Positions 18,275 to 27,301 are shown, counted from the stretch's first letter. The stretch: DNA of 64,000 nucleotides from Bordetella genomosp. 5 (GCF_002261475.1 NZ_NEVN01000001.1:682001-746000); one strand, 5' to 3'. The notes: generated by a model not told the origin, from the letters alone. Made by a program: numbers and translations.

Positions 18275-19226
18275 AGTGTCGGCGGCGGCCTAATGCGGCG
18301 GGCGAATCGCGCCGGCTGCGCCGGCGGGGCCGTCGTTTGGACGTTGTGAGCGTCCGCCCGGACGCTCACCGGGTGCCCTCAAGCCCCGGCCGCGTACCCG
18401 CGCCCGTTCCGTTGAAGCCCCCACACGGGACGCATCCTTTGGGTGCGGTCATCTCCCTGATTTTTTGGTTTTTCCTTGCGGAGGGCGGTTTTCTTTTGTC
18501 TGACAACGAAAAGCGCTCCAAAACAGAAGCTCGCGTAAGTGCGGGCTTGTGCTGGCATCCTCGCTGTATACAAACGTCGGATTTTACGGACATTTGCGCT
18601 GCGACTGCCCGGCTTGTGACGGCTGGCTTACCCGTTGTGACGCCTGGTCTACACGTTGTCTATGCAACGTGACAGCTCGTCGACAAGCATATGGACTTCG
18701 CTCGTACATGAACTCTCGTCGCACCAGGATACGTGACATTTCAGGCAGCCGTCCGGTCGAGCCAAATGTGTAGCCGCGACCTCATCCGCAGTAGCGGCGG
18801 TGCCCCCCATCCGCGTGAGAAATTTCTCGCCGTCCTACGCCCGACGGCAAACTTCAGAGGCAAGGGCTTGTGTGGTAGACGAAGGCTGCTCATTAGTCCG
18901 TGCTCGAACCAACCGCCAGCAGCTTGGCACTGACGCGCCTCCACGTGTCGCGTCTCGTGAAAAAGCGGGTGTCTTATCCTGGCCGAGCCGCGACTTCGTG
19001 CGGCAGATTTCGACCCAATGCAGTCGTTCGAGCAGCTCCTAGCAGTTTCTGCTGTGAAGTGACTGCTCCATCGCTTTTGCAAGCCGAGGTCACACTAACT
19101 CGCTCGGTGCGGTATTTTGGTTTCGCTATTCTTATGATGGTATAAACGGTGCACTTCATCGGCTCAGGGTGTGTCTGCTGTGTCGCAATTTACCTGCGCC
19201 CGTACGGACCAATGGGAGGATTCGCT
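18275..19226. other. About 950 bp without a recognisable gene
   Basis: Mixed-composition DNA with short open frames on both strands, none with family-like sequence. A hairpin GAGCGTCCG / CGGACGCTC lies near 18348-18367. The stretch just before 19227 becomes A+T-rich and likely carries the promoter of the next two genes. It may be debris from island rearrangement. Confidence 0.5.
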
Positions 19227-19520
19227 ATGACATTTATGAAAGGCCTGGACGATCTGCAGAGAACTTTAGCGGATGCGCAGAAAGCGCTTGAGACAGTAAG
19301 CGGCGAGCTCGGAACTTTGTCCTTTAACCCAGAGGATCCAGAGAGCGTCGAGGCGGCGATTGCTAAGTCCGAACGGTTGGTTGATGAACGACTGGGCGAA
19401 TACGCGAACAACTCGATCGTCGGTCCGCTGATAGTTCAGATGAAGGATTCGTTCAGGACTGCCGTGATCGAGAAGGCAGCCGAGGCGCGGCTGAAGGGAG
19501 AAGCGTCAGATGGCGAATAG
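19227..19520 (+). CDS. Hypothetical small acidic helical protein (island 1)
   Basis: A protein of 97 residues that is acidic and almost wholly helical in appearance (GLDDLQRTLADAQKALETVS; PESVEAAIAKSERLVDERLG). The start at 19227 follows GGGAGGA at good spacing. It ends inside the start of the next gene (11-nt overlap), so the two are translationally coupled. No family is recognised. A partner or chaperone role for the 262-residue protein is only a guess from the overlap. Confidence 0.7.
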   Translation: MTFMKGLDDLQRTLADAQKALETVSGELGTLSFNPEDPESVEAAIAKSERLVDERLGEYANNSIVGPLIVQMKDSFRTAVIEKAAEARLKGEASDGE

Positions 19521-20298
19521 AGAGGTCCTGTTTAAACGGATCAACAATGCCCTGTTCGATATGCAAGCGGCGACGTCGCAGACCTTTGGACAGCATTTCC
19601 TGACCTTTGCCCGACTTCTTGCGGATTCGTCACTACAGGACTTCAATCAAAAGCTGACAGTCAATCTGGATGTGGAACGTTTCTTGGAAGCCAGTTCTAG
19701 GTCACAAGGCAGCATGGTGGGTTCCGCTCGTCTCGCATGGCCTGAAAGCGCGGACGATGTGCTGGGGCTGCAGTGGCTACTGGTTCAAAAGTTCGCGCGT
19801 GAACCGGGAGGGTTGTTAGATTTTGCGCACACATACTACACTGTGGGGCGCAACCTCACTGGTGAGCTGCATAGCCTCACACGTCAGTTACTTATCCCGT
19901 TTGCCCGCGACTACAAGGACTACGTGATGGCCATGGAGCAATCGCATGTGGCAGCTTCCGTGAGCAGCACCGGAGACAGCATCGGAAGCGCCCCAGCACA
20001 AATCACTTACCACATCAATGGAAATAACGTTCGCGTCAACAATCACTCAGTCGACAAATCGACGAATATCATAAACGTCGGCGCTGACTTTCGCGAATAC
20101 ATCGACGGCCTACGCCAAGTCATTCAGAGCCTGACTGATGCCCAACAAAAGCAGGGAGCGATGGAAATTGTCAATGCTGTAGAAGCGCAGCTTGCATCGC
20201 CGAAGCCCAGCAAGACGGTGGTATCAACTTTGTTGAATGCATTGCCTCACGTGGCAAGCATTGCCACGCTAGCATCCGCGATTATCTCAGGACTCTAA
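19510..20298 (+). CDS. Hypothetical protein with polar HINGNNVRVNN strand motif (island 1)
   Basis: A protein of 262 residues. Residues 1-150 are helical (LFDMQAATSQTFGQHFLTFA; LLIPFARDYKDYVMAMEQ). Residues about 167-190 carry TYHINGNNVRVNNHSVDKST, a polar beta motif that I remember in the C-terminal parts of AbiT-like and other abortive-infection-associated proteins, though I cannot confirm it here. The C-terminal 25 residues are hydrophobic (ALPHVASIATLASAIISGL) and could insert in a membrane. It is coupled to the preceding 97-residue gene. A helical sensor plus a membrane-active tail would fit a defence effector, but this is inference. Confidence 0.7.
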   Translation: MANREVLFKRINNALFDMQAATSQTFGQHFLTFARLLADSSLQDFNQKLTVNLDVERFLEASSRSQGSMVGSARLAWPESADDVLGLQWLLVQKFAREPGGLLDFAHTYYTVGRNLTGELHSLTRQLLIPFARDYKDYVMAMEQSHVAASVSSTGDSIGSAPAQITYHINGNNVRVNNHSVDKSTNIINVGADFREYIDGLRQVIQSLTDAQQKQGAMEIVNAVEAQLASPKPSKTVVSTLLNALPHVASIATLASAIISGL

Positions 20299-20596
20299 TC
20301 GATGTCCAGAACAATGGTGCCAGACTACCTTTTCGCTGTTCGCTGAGCCTCCCACGCAGCCGCATAGCACAGGAAAGGCAGTCTGACACCAATTCTTCCA
20401 CAGTATGCCAGGCGCAACTTACCCGGGTCGTCGAGTACGATTGCGACGCTCGGTTGTGCCCGCGTACCAGTCGGCTTTCTCCTGACGCTGCCGCCACTTA
20501 GGTGTTACGCTCGTTTCCTGCTTAAGGGACACGCCACAAGTAAGTTTGCTCGCCACCTAGTAGCACCGGCTGTGTTTAATCGCGAAACTGCAGCGC

Positions 20597-21067
20597 TTAG
20601 ACTTCACACTCTGCCCGGGTATGGAGAACTTCTTGTCTTGATTCATCGGAGGGCGGCTGCAGTAGTTTCCAATTGTCTTCATGAGACCGTACCCGCGAGT
20701 TCATGGCCTTCTGACTCATCGTTAGAGTTCGCTTGCCGCCGGACCTCTTCTCATTTGAAGCGGAAAGGAGCGCATCAAGCTCCGCGTGCTCGAAGACAAA
20801 AAATCGGCTTCGCGGATTTTTCCTATCGAGCAGCACGACAATAAGGTAGTCGAAGCCCCCTGAGAAATTCCCGTTAACTGCTTGTTGTTTCGGCCAATCG
20901 ATGGTTTTGACTTGAACACGCCTTGTGCTTTCGTTCGTGACGATCACCACATCCCAGCCCTTCTGCGTTTCGCCGTGCGCTAAATAAGCTTCAATGTTCC
21001 TTTTCAGAAGTTCGCCAAGAACGAGGTGTTCACCAATGGCGGCGGAGATCGAGCGGTTACTATTCAT
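20597..21067 (-). CDS. PD-(D/E)XK-like nuclease fold protein (island 1)
   Basis: A protein of 156 residues. Residues 7-60 give a compact E...D...QxK pattern: Glu13 in SAAIGEHLVLGELLKR, Asp39 in KGWDVVIVTN and Gln52-Val-Lys54 in RRVQVKTID, followed by a FDYLIVVLLDR strand and RFFVFEH. This is the arrangement of small PD-(D/E)XK proteins. The Ser/Arg-rich C terminus is unlike a catalytic core. It is last in the leftward gene set, separated by 228 bp from the NYN gene, so it may have its own promoter. No strong Shine-Dalgarno was seen. Confidence 0.65.
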   Translation of the reverse strand: MNSNRSISAAIGEHLVLGELLKRNIEAYLAHGETQKGWDVVIVTNESTRRVQVKTIDWPKQQAVNGNFSGGFDYLIVVLLDRKNPRSRFFVFEHAELDALLSASNEKRSGGKRTLTMSQKAMNSRVRSHEDNWKLLQPPSDESRQEVLHTRAECEV

Positions 21068-21295
21068 TGGGCTAAGAGGTTAAGGCAGAAATGCGCTGCG
21101 TCATGAAGATCAGTCAACAACTTCGCAGCGTCTGGGTGGACGGCCGCTCCTAGGAGCTCTGTTTGACGAGGCGACGGACCGCTGTCGACCCAGAGCGGAC
21201 GCTGGGCGCCACTCGCAAAAGCGGTTATTGAGCGGAAGAGGCATTAACAAGTGATGCTTCCGGCCTATAGCTGTCGTTCGTGCCGAGCGGCTGCT

Positions 21296-22534
21296 TCAGG
21301 CCGCAGCTGTATCCGCTCCCAGTTCGATTGGCGCCGCTATGCGCAGATCGTAGATGCGCACCATTTTTCCGACAATTTCGTGCCGCAACACTCGTTCTTC
21401 CTTGATCGCAGACTTTTCAGGAAACTCTGCAAACCGATCATTGCTGAGAATAAACGTGGAAGGATCCTCACCAGCAACGTCCAAGATAAGTTCATCGGCT
21501 TTGCGCTTGCTTGCAACGGTGTGCACCCGGGTAGCCTCCGGAAAGGCAGCAACAATATCTTTGTCGTTTAACTTCAGCTTGCGGCGGATGCTGGCATCAA
21601 AAATGAGCGTCACCGTGTAATCTTCGGCGAGAATGGGGATGATCGCTTTTAGCGGGGCCAGACCAACGAGCTCCTTCCCCTCGTAGCACAGGTTGCTGCC
21701 GTCGATGACGATGTTCCGAACATCTCGGCTGGCGATTTTGACAAGTTCGGCTATCCGAGCGCGAAGCTTCTCAATGTTGGCATCAACACGACGTAGGGCT
21801 TTGCGGCTCTCCTGCATGACTGCCCCTGGACTCTCGTCTCCCAATGAACTGCCGCATTCTAAATGTATCTGCCGCTTTTCATAGCCGTTCGAGGCTTTGT
21901 TGAGTTTTCTATCGAAGATCTCCGCGAGATCGATCCGGGTCAGCAGCCGGGCGCGCTGCGCGTCTTCGTCGTACAACCTTAGCTGTGGCTCCTTTAGTGT
22001 CTTGTCCAATTTTTCGCTGCGATGACGTAAGGCGGTCAACTGAGGGGCAATCCGATCCAAGGTTGCTTGAAGCGCGGCGATTGCCGACTGCGCAAGCAAG
22101 GGGTCGAAGATGCGCGCCCTTTCAATCTCATCTTGGATCGCGCGGCCGTCTTCGACTGCCTGCGAGATGACCGTTTCCAAACGCGCAGCCGACTTCTGCC
22201 CTTCGGCCAGCTTTTGTTGCATGGAGGCGAGTTGCCTCTTTGCGACGGCACGTTGCGATGAGAACCAGTGGCGCGGGTCGATTCCCATGCCTGCCTCTGC
22301 CTCCAGGCGGTGCACCGATGTCTCCAGGTCGCCAATGTCTTGGCGCATGAGTCCGAGGCGCGCTTGGCTTTCTTCTTTCATTCGTTGGGCGCGCATAAGC
22401 TCGCTACTGGCACATTCGAGGTCGACGCCCGTGAACCAAGAGAGCTCTGTCTTCCAGCGACCCAATTCGTCCCTGGCTGCCTCATAGTTACGCTCTAGCG
22501 CTACGATTTCTGCGATAAATGGATTGCTATTCAT
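21296..22534 (-). CDS. Coiled-coil protein with C-terminal NYN/PIN ribonuclease domain (Zc3h12a-like)
   Basis: A protein of 412 residues. Residues 1-265 are mostly long coiled coil (charged heptads, no Cys/His cluster). Residues 272-400 form a NYN/PIN-like nuclease: Asp278 and Asn281 in NIVIDGSNLCYEG, Asp313 in TLIFDASIRRKL, Asp347 in ASKRKADELILD and Asp366 in TFILSNDRFAEF. These are the four acidic positions expected for Mg2+-dependent cleavage in Zc3h12a/Regnase-type domains. The coiled coil may oligomerise the nuclease or sense a partner. It lies downstream of a YaaW-like gene and a 37-codon membrane-peptide gene. Confidence 0.75.
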   Translation of the reverse strand: MNSNPFIAEIVALERNYEAARDELGRWKTELSWFTGVDLECASSELMRAQRMKEESQARLGLMRQDIGDLETSVHRLEAEAGMGIDPRHWFSSQRAVAKRQLASMQQKLAEGQKSAARLETVISQAVEDGRAIQDEIERARIFDPLLAQSAIAALQATLDRIAPQLTALRHRSEKLDKTLKEPQLRLYDEDAQRARLLTRIDLAEIFDRKLNKASNGYEKRQIHLECGSSLGDESPGAVMQESRKALRRVDANIEKLRARIAELVKIASRDVRNIVIDGSNLCYEGKELVGLAPLKAIIPILAEDYTVTLIFDASIRRKLKLNDKDIVAAFPEATRVHTVASKRKADELILDVAGEDPSTFILSNDRFAEFPEKSAIKEERVLRHEIVGKMVRIYDLRIAAPIELGADTAAA

Positions 22535-22604
22535 TATTTTCTAAAGATTCTAGTGGGGAATGTGCCGCCGTATATCGGTACTTCAGGCTGAGACGTCCGC
22601 GTCG

Positions 22605-22718
22605 TTAGTTACTGACGTTCTGATCTTCAAAACTCTGGTGTGCCAGCAAAGCACCTATTGCCATTGCAATCGCGTAGGAAGCAAAAACGCGCAGAGGTGT
22701 AGAGACGATGATCAACAT
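22605..22718 (-). CDS. 37-residue single-span membrane peptide (candidate gene)
   Basis: ATG at 22718 with AGGA nine bases upstream, 16 bp after the stop of the YaaW-like gene and on the same strand. The product is MLIIVSTPLRVFASYAIAMA followed by IGALLAHQSFEDQNVSN: one hydrophobic span of about 25 residues and a short polar tail. Good ribosome-binding spacing and operon position argue that it is translated. It could be a membrane partner or a toxic peptide of the operon. No homologue is recognised. Confidence 0.55.
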   Translation of the reverse strand: MLIIVSTPLRVFASYAIAMAIGALLAHQSFEDQNVSN

Positions 22719-22734
22719 GATGTGCGTTCCTGTC

Positions 22735-23571
22735 TCAGTTTTCTTGAGTGAGGGCCAGGTGCTGTTGGGTGAGGGGGCTGCCACATTCGCCGCAGAACTT
22801 CTTGCCGATTTGGACAGTTGCCGAGCAGGTCGGACAACTGCGATATGCGTCCTTTTGGCGCATGTAGGCGATTTGAACAACGCAGGGCACCGTCACGCGG
22901 TAAGCCGGGCTGCCAAGATCGAACAAGGTCCAGATCGCGGTGATCGCCCAGCCGATCGGCCCGGCGAATACGCTGATACCGCGCATTAACCCGGCTGTGG
23001 CACCGAAGGCTAACCCTCGTCCTAGAATGGCCTTGGCAATGGCGTTGGCCACCACTGCTGCAAGCTTGAAGGCGCCGAAGCCGGAGGCCTTGATCGCAGC
23101 CTGTAGTGCCGCCATCACTGCTGGGCCGGCGCCTGGGACGTAGGTGCCACCGAATTCGGCGAACAGACGCTCTTTGTCCTGTTCGCTCATTTTGTCCAGC
23201 GACTGCTCCAGTATTGCCTCCAGGATGGCGATTTCAATCTGTGCGCAATCACTCTTGGACGAGTACCGGGCCCCGACATGACTCGCCACGTCGCAGAGCA
23301 CTTCCTTGTAAGGTACGCCAGCGCCGCCTCGCATCAGATTAAAAAGCGAGTTGCCGCCAAAACGCTGTAGTTCTTCAGCTATTAAGGCTCGGCAAGCGTC
23401 GTCCACGTGTCCTGCCGATTTCGCGTCGACGAGCTTCTTGCTCGCTGCCGATGACAGCGAGATACGTCCTTCACCCTTGTCTGTAATGTGATCAATCAGT
23501 ACGGCGAGGTCGTCGACGTCGGCGCCGTCCAGCACCTGCGCGAGATCTGGATCGGATATTAGGGAAGTCAT
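22735..23571 (-). CDS. YaaW/UPF0174-like protein with C-terminal zinc ribbon
   Basis: A protein of 278 residues. Residues 1-130 resemble E. coli YaaW (DLAVLIDHITDKGEGRISLS; RALIAEELQRFGGNSLFNLM; YKEVLCDVASHVGARY). A hydrophobic Ala/Gly-rich middle (about 150-215) is followed by the YaaW end motif SPAYRVTVPCVVQIAYMR (221-238). Beyond the usual end of YaaW there is an added zinc ribbon with Cys246, Cys249, Cys260 and Cys263 (SCPTC...FCGECG). YaaW function is not known. The hydrophobic middle suggests membrane association. It is encoded 25 bp after the HTH gene and 16 bp before the small membrane peptide. Confidence 0.75.
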   Translation of the reverse strand: MTSLISDPDLAQVLDGADVDDLAVLIDHITDKGEGRISLSSAASKKLVDAKSAGHVDDACRALIAEELQRFGGNSLFNLMRGGAGVPYKEVLCDVASHVGARYSSKSDCAQIEIAILEAILEQSLDKMSEQDKERLFAEFGGTYVPGAGPAVMAALQAAIKASGFGAFKLAAVVANAIAKAILGRGLAFGATAGLMRGISVFAGPIGWAITAIWTLFDLGSPAYRVTVPCVVQIAYMRQKDAYRSCPTCSATVQIGKKFCGECGSPLTQQHLALTQEN

Positions 23572-23596
23572 AAGAGAGGTCCGAATTGTCTAGGAG

Positions 23597-24220
23597 TTAA
23601 GTTGACTCGCTGGGATTGAACGGCGTCATTTCGTTGGCCAGAGCTGCCGACAGCGCAGTCAGGTCAGCAAACTGTCGACGATCTCCTCGCGCTGCCGGCT
23701 GGGCGAGCGCGGCCATCACAAGGCCGGTTCTGCGCCGCCGCTCGTTGCGGGCGTCGAGGCGCTGAATTTCCTGGGCGTCATAGGCCGCGCCAAGAGGAGG
23801 GTATTCAGGATGGACCTTGCAGCGTTTCAGAACCGATTCCGCCAACGCCGGCCCGCCGAGAGAGTCGGTTACTAGGCCGTGCGCAGCGGTCCGGTAGTCC
23901 GACAGGGCAGCAATGGCCTTTATCAGATCGCGCCAATCGTCAGGTGTCATCAGAAGGAACGCCAGTGGCACTCCCATCGTCTCTGCCAGCTTTTGGAGAG
24001 TCGACAGGTCCGGGTTACGTTGGATCGAATCGGTCATATCAAGGAGCGGTTTGAGTGTGGTCCGTGACATACCCGTGCGACGCATGACATCGATCTGACG
24101 AAGCTTGCTCGGCTTGCCATCACGATCAGGCCCGGCGACGCGGAGCGCCGCCGTAACGCTGAGAGCGAGTTGTTGCTTCGGTGTGTATTTCAGACCATCG
24201 AATGGCGGAGGTGCGGTCAT
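23597..24220 (-). CDS. HTH (Cro/C1-like) regulator heading the island 1 leftward operon
   Basis: A protein of 207 residues. Residues about 40-95 form a lambda-repressor-type HTH (LRQIDVMRRTGMSRTTLKPL, then STLQKLAETMGVPLAFLL). The C-terminal half is helical and unrecognised. It is the first gene of the leftward set, 25 bp before the YaaW-like gene, so it is likely an autoregulator of the operon. The 358 bp upstream (24221-24578) contain no gene I can support and should hold the promoter. Confidence 0.8.
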   Translation of the reverse strand: MTAPPPFDGLKYTPKQQLALSVTAALRVAGPDRDGKPSKLRQIDVMRRTGMSRTTLKPLLDMTDSIQRNPDLSTLQKLAETMGVPLAFLLMTPDDWRDLIKAIAALSDYRTAAHGLVTDSLGGPALAESVLKRCKVHPEYPPLGAAYDAQEIQRLDARNERRRRTGLVMAALAQPAARGDRRQFADLTALSAALANEMTPFNPSEST

Positions 24221-24578
24221 ATTGGTTGGTTACGTAATGTGACCGGCACAGATTATCGTCATTCGGGGGGCGCAGAGCGGATAAAACGATCGTGAACAGT
24301 CGCTTATTTGAAGAATTGGATCGTCTTCGATATGTTTCTGAGGAGTGCGCGCGAGCCTCGTACGGAAGGGTGCTAACTTTTAGGACAATCACCTACGCGC
24401 CAGAATGGGCCCACTCTCATGGAGAGTACGAACGAGTGCTTCTGGCCGCACTCCTACCGATGAGATGGTAATACCCCCAACCTCGGCACGCGGCTTACGT
24501 CATTTCGCGGGCACATTTACTTCATAGCTTTAAGCTAGCAAACTGTTGCGCCAACGTGCGTCGCCGGAACCCATCCGC
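24221..24578. other. Intergenic, nothing recognised
   Basis: About 360 bp between the HTH gene and the Nmad3-like pseudogene. There is no family-like frame; A+T-rich patches near 24230-24330 may include the promoter of the leftward operon. Confidence 0.4.
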
Positions 24579-25181
24579 CTATCGCACGCTTGATAGAACC
24601 GGAGAATCCGACCGTATCTGCGATCGAAGGCACTGTTGGTGCACCCCATTTGATATTGGAATAGCACGTTCGAGTAATTTCGAGTTTTCTTTATCGCCCT
24701 CGATCACCACCAGCTTGTCCTCACGTTGCACGCGACGAAAGCGGGCATTGTTCAGGTGCGATGAGATGGCTGGTGGCCACGGAAGGTCTGCGCTCATTGC
24801 ATGAACAGCATCGACTGCGAACTAGTCGATTACACAGCATATACCTGTTGCGATGCCATCCCCCTGGAATCCCGCATAGAAAACAAGATAGTCGCCACGA
24901 TTCAGGGTTAATAGTTGGGAGCGCTTTGGATGACTAGGCTCCCCATAGCTGTAGGTGACAAACTCCGGATCATGGTGAGCCGGCGCATCCAGGCCAATGG
25001 CTTGCGGGAGGAGGCCTCCCCGGCGCGATGGAATGTCGCCGAATCTAAGGGCATTGTGTACTGGCGCCCTTTCTGGAATGTGTACGTACTCAAAGCTGAG
25101 ATCGCTTTCAAGGGGCGATAGCCGACCGCCGCATCCACGGTCGATTCCTACGCGCAGGAAGAGAATTTTCGCTTCTGGCAT
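24579..25181 (-). pseudogene. Nmad3-like protein gene interrupted by an in-frame TAG
   Basis: From ATG 25181 the frame reads KILFLRVGIDRGCGGRLSP, HDPEFVTYSYGEPSHPKRSQ and LNRGDYLVFYAGFQ, stops at TAG (24822-24824), then continues in the same frame with LPWPPAISSHLNNARFRRV and KLVVIEGDKENSKLLERAIP to 24579. Together about 200 codons look like one nucleotide-modification-associated domain 3 (Nmad3) protein, a family linked by others to hypermodified DNA. The assignment is from memory. The single amber codon makes it a recent pseudogene, unless it is a sequencing error or suppressed. Confidence 0.6.
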
Positions 25182-25670
25182 TTTGTTGAGAGGCGCTTTG
25201 GAGCACAATTAAACTGCTTCGTCTCGATTTTTCCTTTACCAAGCGCCGGCGAAGGGGGCGCGTCATGCGCAAGATGCAGGATAGCCATTAGTTCCGCATA
25301 CAAATCTTCGAACACGCTGTCAGATGTGATGATGCGTCGATGTTTCAAGCATATGCCTATACAGCAAAGGGTAGTTCAACTGAAGCAAGGGGCCGCGCTC
25401 GTTGAGCAGAATGAAATGCTCAAAAGCCCATATCGCGTGACCATTGCGAATGGCGCCGTACGCTTTCCTGCCTATCCCAATCCAATTCACTTTCTTCGCT
25501 ATTCCTTCGTCGCCAGGCAAAGTGCTTGCTCCTCCAATACCAATTACGTGGTTGAAGTTCCAGTCTCGTACCGATCCCATGCAGTTATTGCATCCAAAGA
25601 GGCCACTTTCGTTGGGATCACCCGTATGGGTTCTTTTGTAAATGAGAATTCTTGGTCTACTCTCGGGCAT
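25148..25670 (-). pseudogene. Nmad-associated-type gene with a frameshift
   Basis: From ATG 25670 (upstream GAGACAAAG) the frame reads RPRILIYKRTHTGDPNESGL, FGCNNCMGSVRDWNFNHVIG and KVNWIGIGRKAYG, and ends at 25320. An overlapping frame shifted by one base (25348-25148) continues with SDSVFEDLYAELMAILHLAH. The YKRTHTGDP...CMG...VIGIGG type is one I remember next to Nmad3 genes, here directly downstream on the same strand. I read the two frames as one gene of roughly 170 codons broken near 25320-25350. The 240 bp upstream, to the TraI fragment, hold no supported gene. Confidence 0.5.
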
Positions 25671-25912
25671 CGCTTTGTCTCAATAGAGTGTCGCAGCGGC
25701 CATCACGTAAATCGCCGCAATCGTGGAAATCAGGGTACGTGCCAGATTGTCGCCAATCGGGGCTTGTCGGTCCAACGACCACTTCTGGCCGGAAGCGGTA
25801 GCCCATCGCTGGCCTAGGTCGCCTACGGACTAGCCTGCAATGGCCGAGCCAGCGAACATCCTCCTCGATGGCCTTTGTGAACCGGATTTCCACTAACTCC
25901 GACTCGTGCGTC

Positions 25913-27300
25913 CTACGTTGTGGAGATTTCCATGGCAGCTGGCGCCTTTTGAGAACGCCACGGGCGGCTGGCTTCCAATCCGATGTCCAAGGCCGCAGTT
26001 TTTTCTTCGAGCCGATCTACAACGCCCGCCAACTCAGTGGCGTCGTTCGTGAAGATCTCCGTCTGGTGACGGGCGCGAGAGATCGCCACGTAGTAGACGT
26101 CCCGCTGCGTGGTCCGGCTGAAGCTCTCCGCGTTGATGAGTGCGCGATCGCACGTGAGCCCTTGGGCGCTATGACTGGTCGTGGCATATGCGCGATCCAG
26201 GTGTAGCGGGCCAGTGGCAGCGTCCAGCGTGAGCCGGCGGCCGCCGCCACCGATGGTGACGGTCGTGGGGGCTACCTCCAGCACCTCGAATCGGCCACCG
26301 TTGACCAGGTCCAGCTTGGCGTTGTTCCGGGTCACTCGCACCCAGTCGCCTGCAGACAGCTCCGCCGGGACTGGCTCGTATACGGAAAGCTTGGCAGCAC
26401 GTGCAGGATTGAACTGTGTGCGTTCCCCGGTTACGACGTGTTCCACGACCAGATCATTGGGCTTATCGGGCGCTGTGCCGATGACGCGGTACATCTCGGT
26501 CTGGCGTAGTTTGCCGGTCTTGTAGTCGCGCTCGGGTTGGAGGATGTCGCCGGCGCTGTAGTACTTCGCGACCCGCCGTTCCGCCTGTGTCGTGTCGCGA
26601 CGGGTAAGCAGACTGAAGTCGAATCCACGGCCGGACAGGCCCAGCGCCTGGTGCGTTGCTTCGTTCAGTGCCTTGCGCGAATCGTTCGTGCCGGTGACGT
26701 TCAGCGTTTCACGCCTCTCATCCGCTTCGAGGTTGGCGTACTTGGAAGCGATGGCGTCGTAGCGGGCGCCGTTGTCGTCGATGGAGTGGACGGCCTTGAG
26801 CTTTCCATCCAGCAAGGCGAGAAATGCGGATGCGTGGCCCGCCGCGGCAAGTTCTACGGCAGCTTTCAGTTCTGGCGACTTCTGACGGATGATGTCTCCC
26901 ATAAGCGAGGTCTCCATGCCGGCTGCCTGCAACTGGTGAAAGGTTCGGCCCGCTTCAATCGCCTTGGTCTGGCCCCTGTCGCCGAGCACCACACGGGCAC
27001 CGTCCACCTCGGCCATTTTCATCAGGCGTTCCATGATCCGGGCAGGGACCACGCCGCCTCGTCGATGACGAGAACCGTCTTCTCGTCCAACTTGAAGCGG
27101 TTCTTCTGGCGCGCTTCGAGGACGGAGGGCGCTGCACGAGCCTCCATGTTCAGCTCTCGTAGCGCCTCGATCTGCTTGCCATACGACGCGACCGCCTGAA
27201 CGCGATAACCGGCCGCCTCTGCCGCCTCCTTGACCTGCGCCAGCATGTGAGACTTCCCACTGCAGGCCAATCTCTGGACGCCGACAAAGCGATGCGCGCG
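25913..27300 (-). pseudogene. traI: TraI (MobF relaxase) helicase-domain fragment, truncated and frameshifted
   Basis: Two frames combine. 27300-27050 gives FVGVQRLACSGKSHMLAQVK (Walker A) and KTVLVIDEA (Walker B). After a frameshift near 27050, VPARIMERLMKMAEVDGARV and VVLGDRGQTKAIEAG follow, down to helicase motif VI-type sequence (YATTSHSAQGLTCDRALINA; QRDVYYVAISRARHQ). This is the RecD-like helicase of MobF conjugative relaxases. The whole relaxase domain is absent because the sequence stops exactly at the right island repeat. It cannot start conjugation. Confidence 0.85.
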
Positions 27301-27301
27301 T

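Noticed and set aside
18741-19082. A 113-codon leftward frame in the empty part of island 1
   Set aside because: No family-like sequence, no ribosome-binding site, and composition like a random frame.
22605-22880. A 91-codon frame ending in the membrane peptide
   Set aside because: Its first 54 codons are antiphase to the YaaW-like zinc ribbon; only the last 37 codons have their own start signals.
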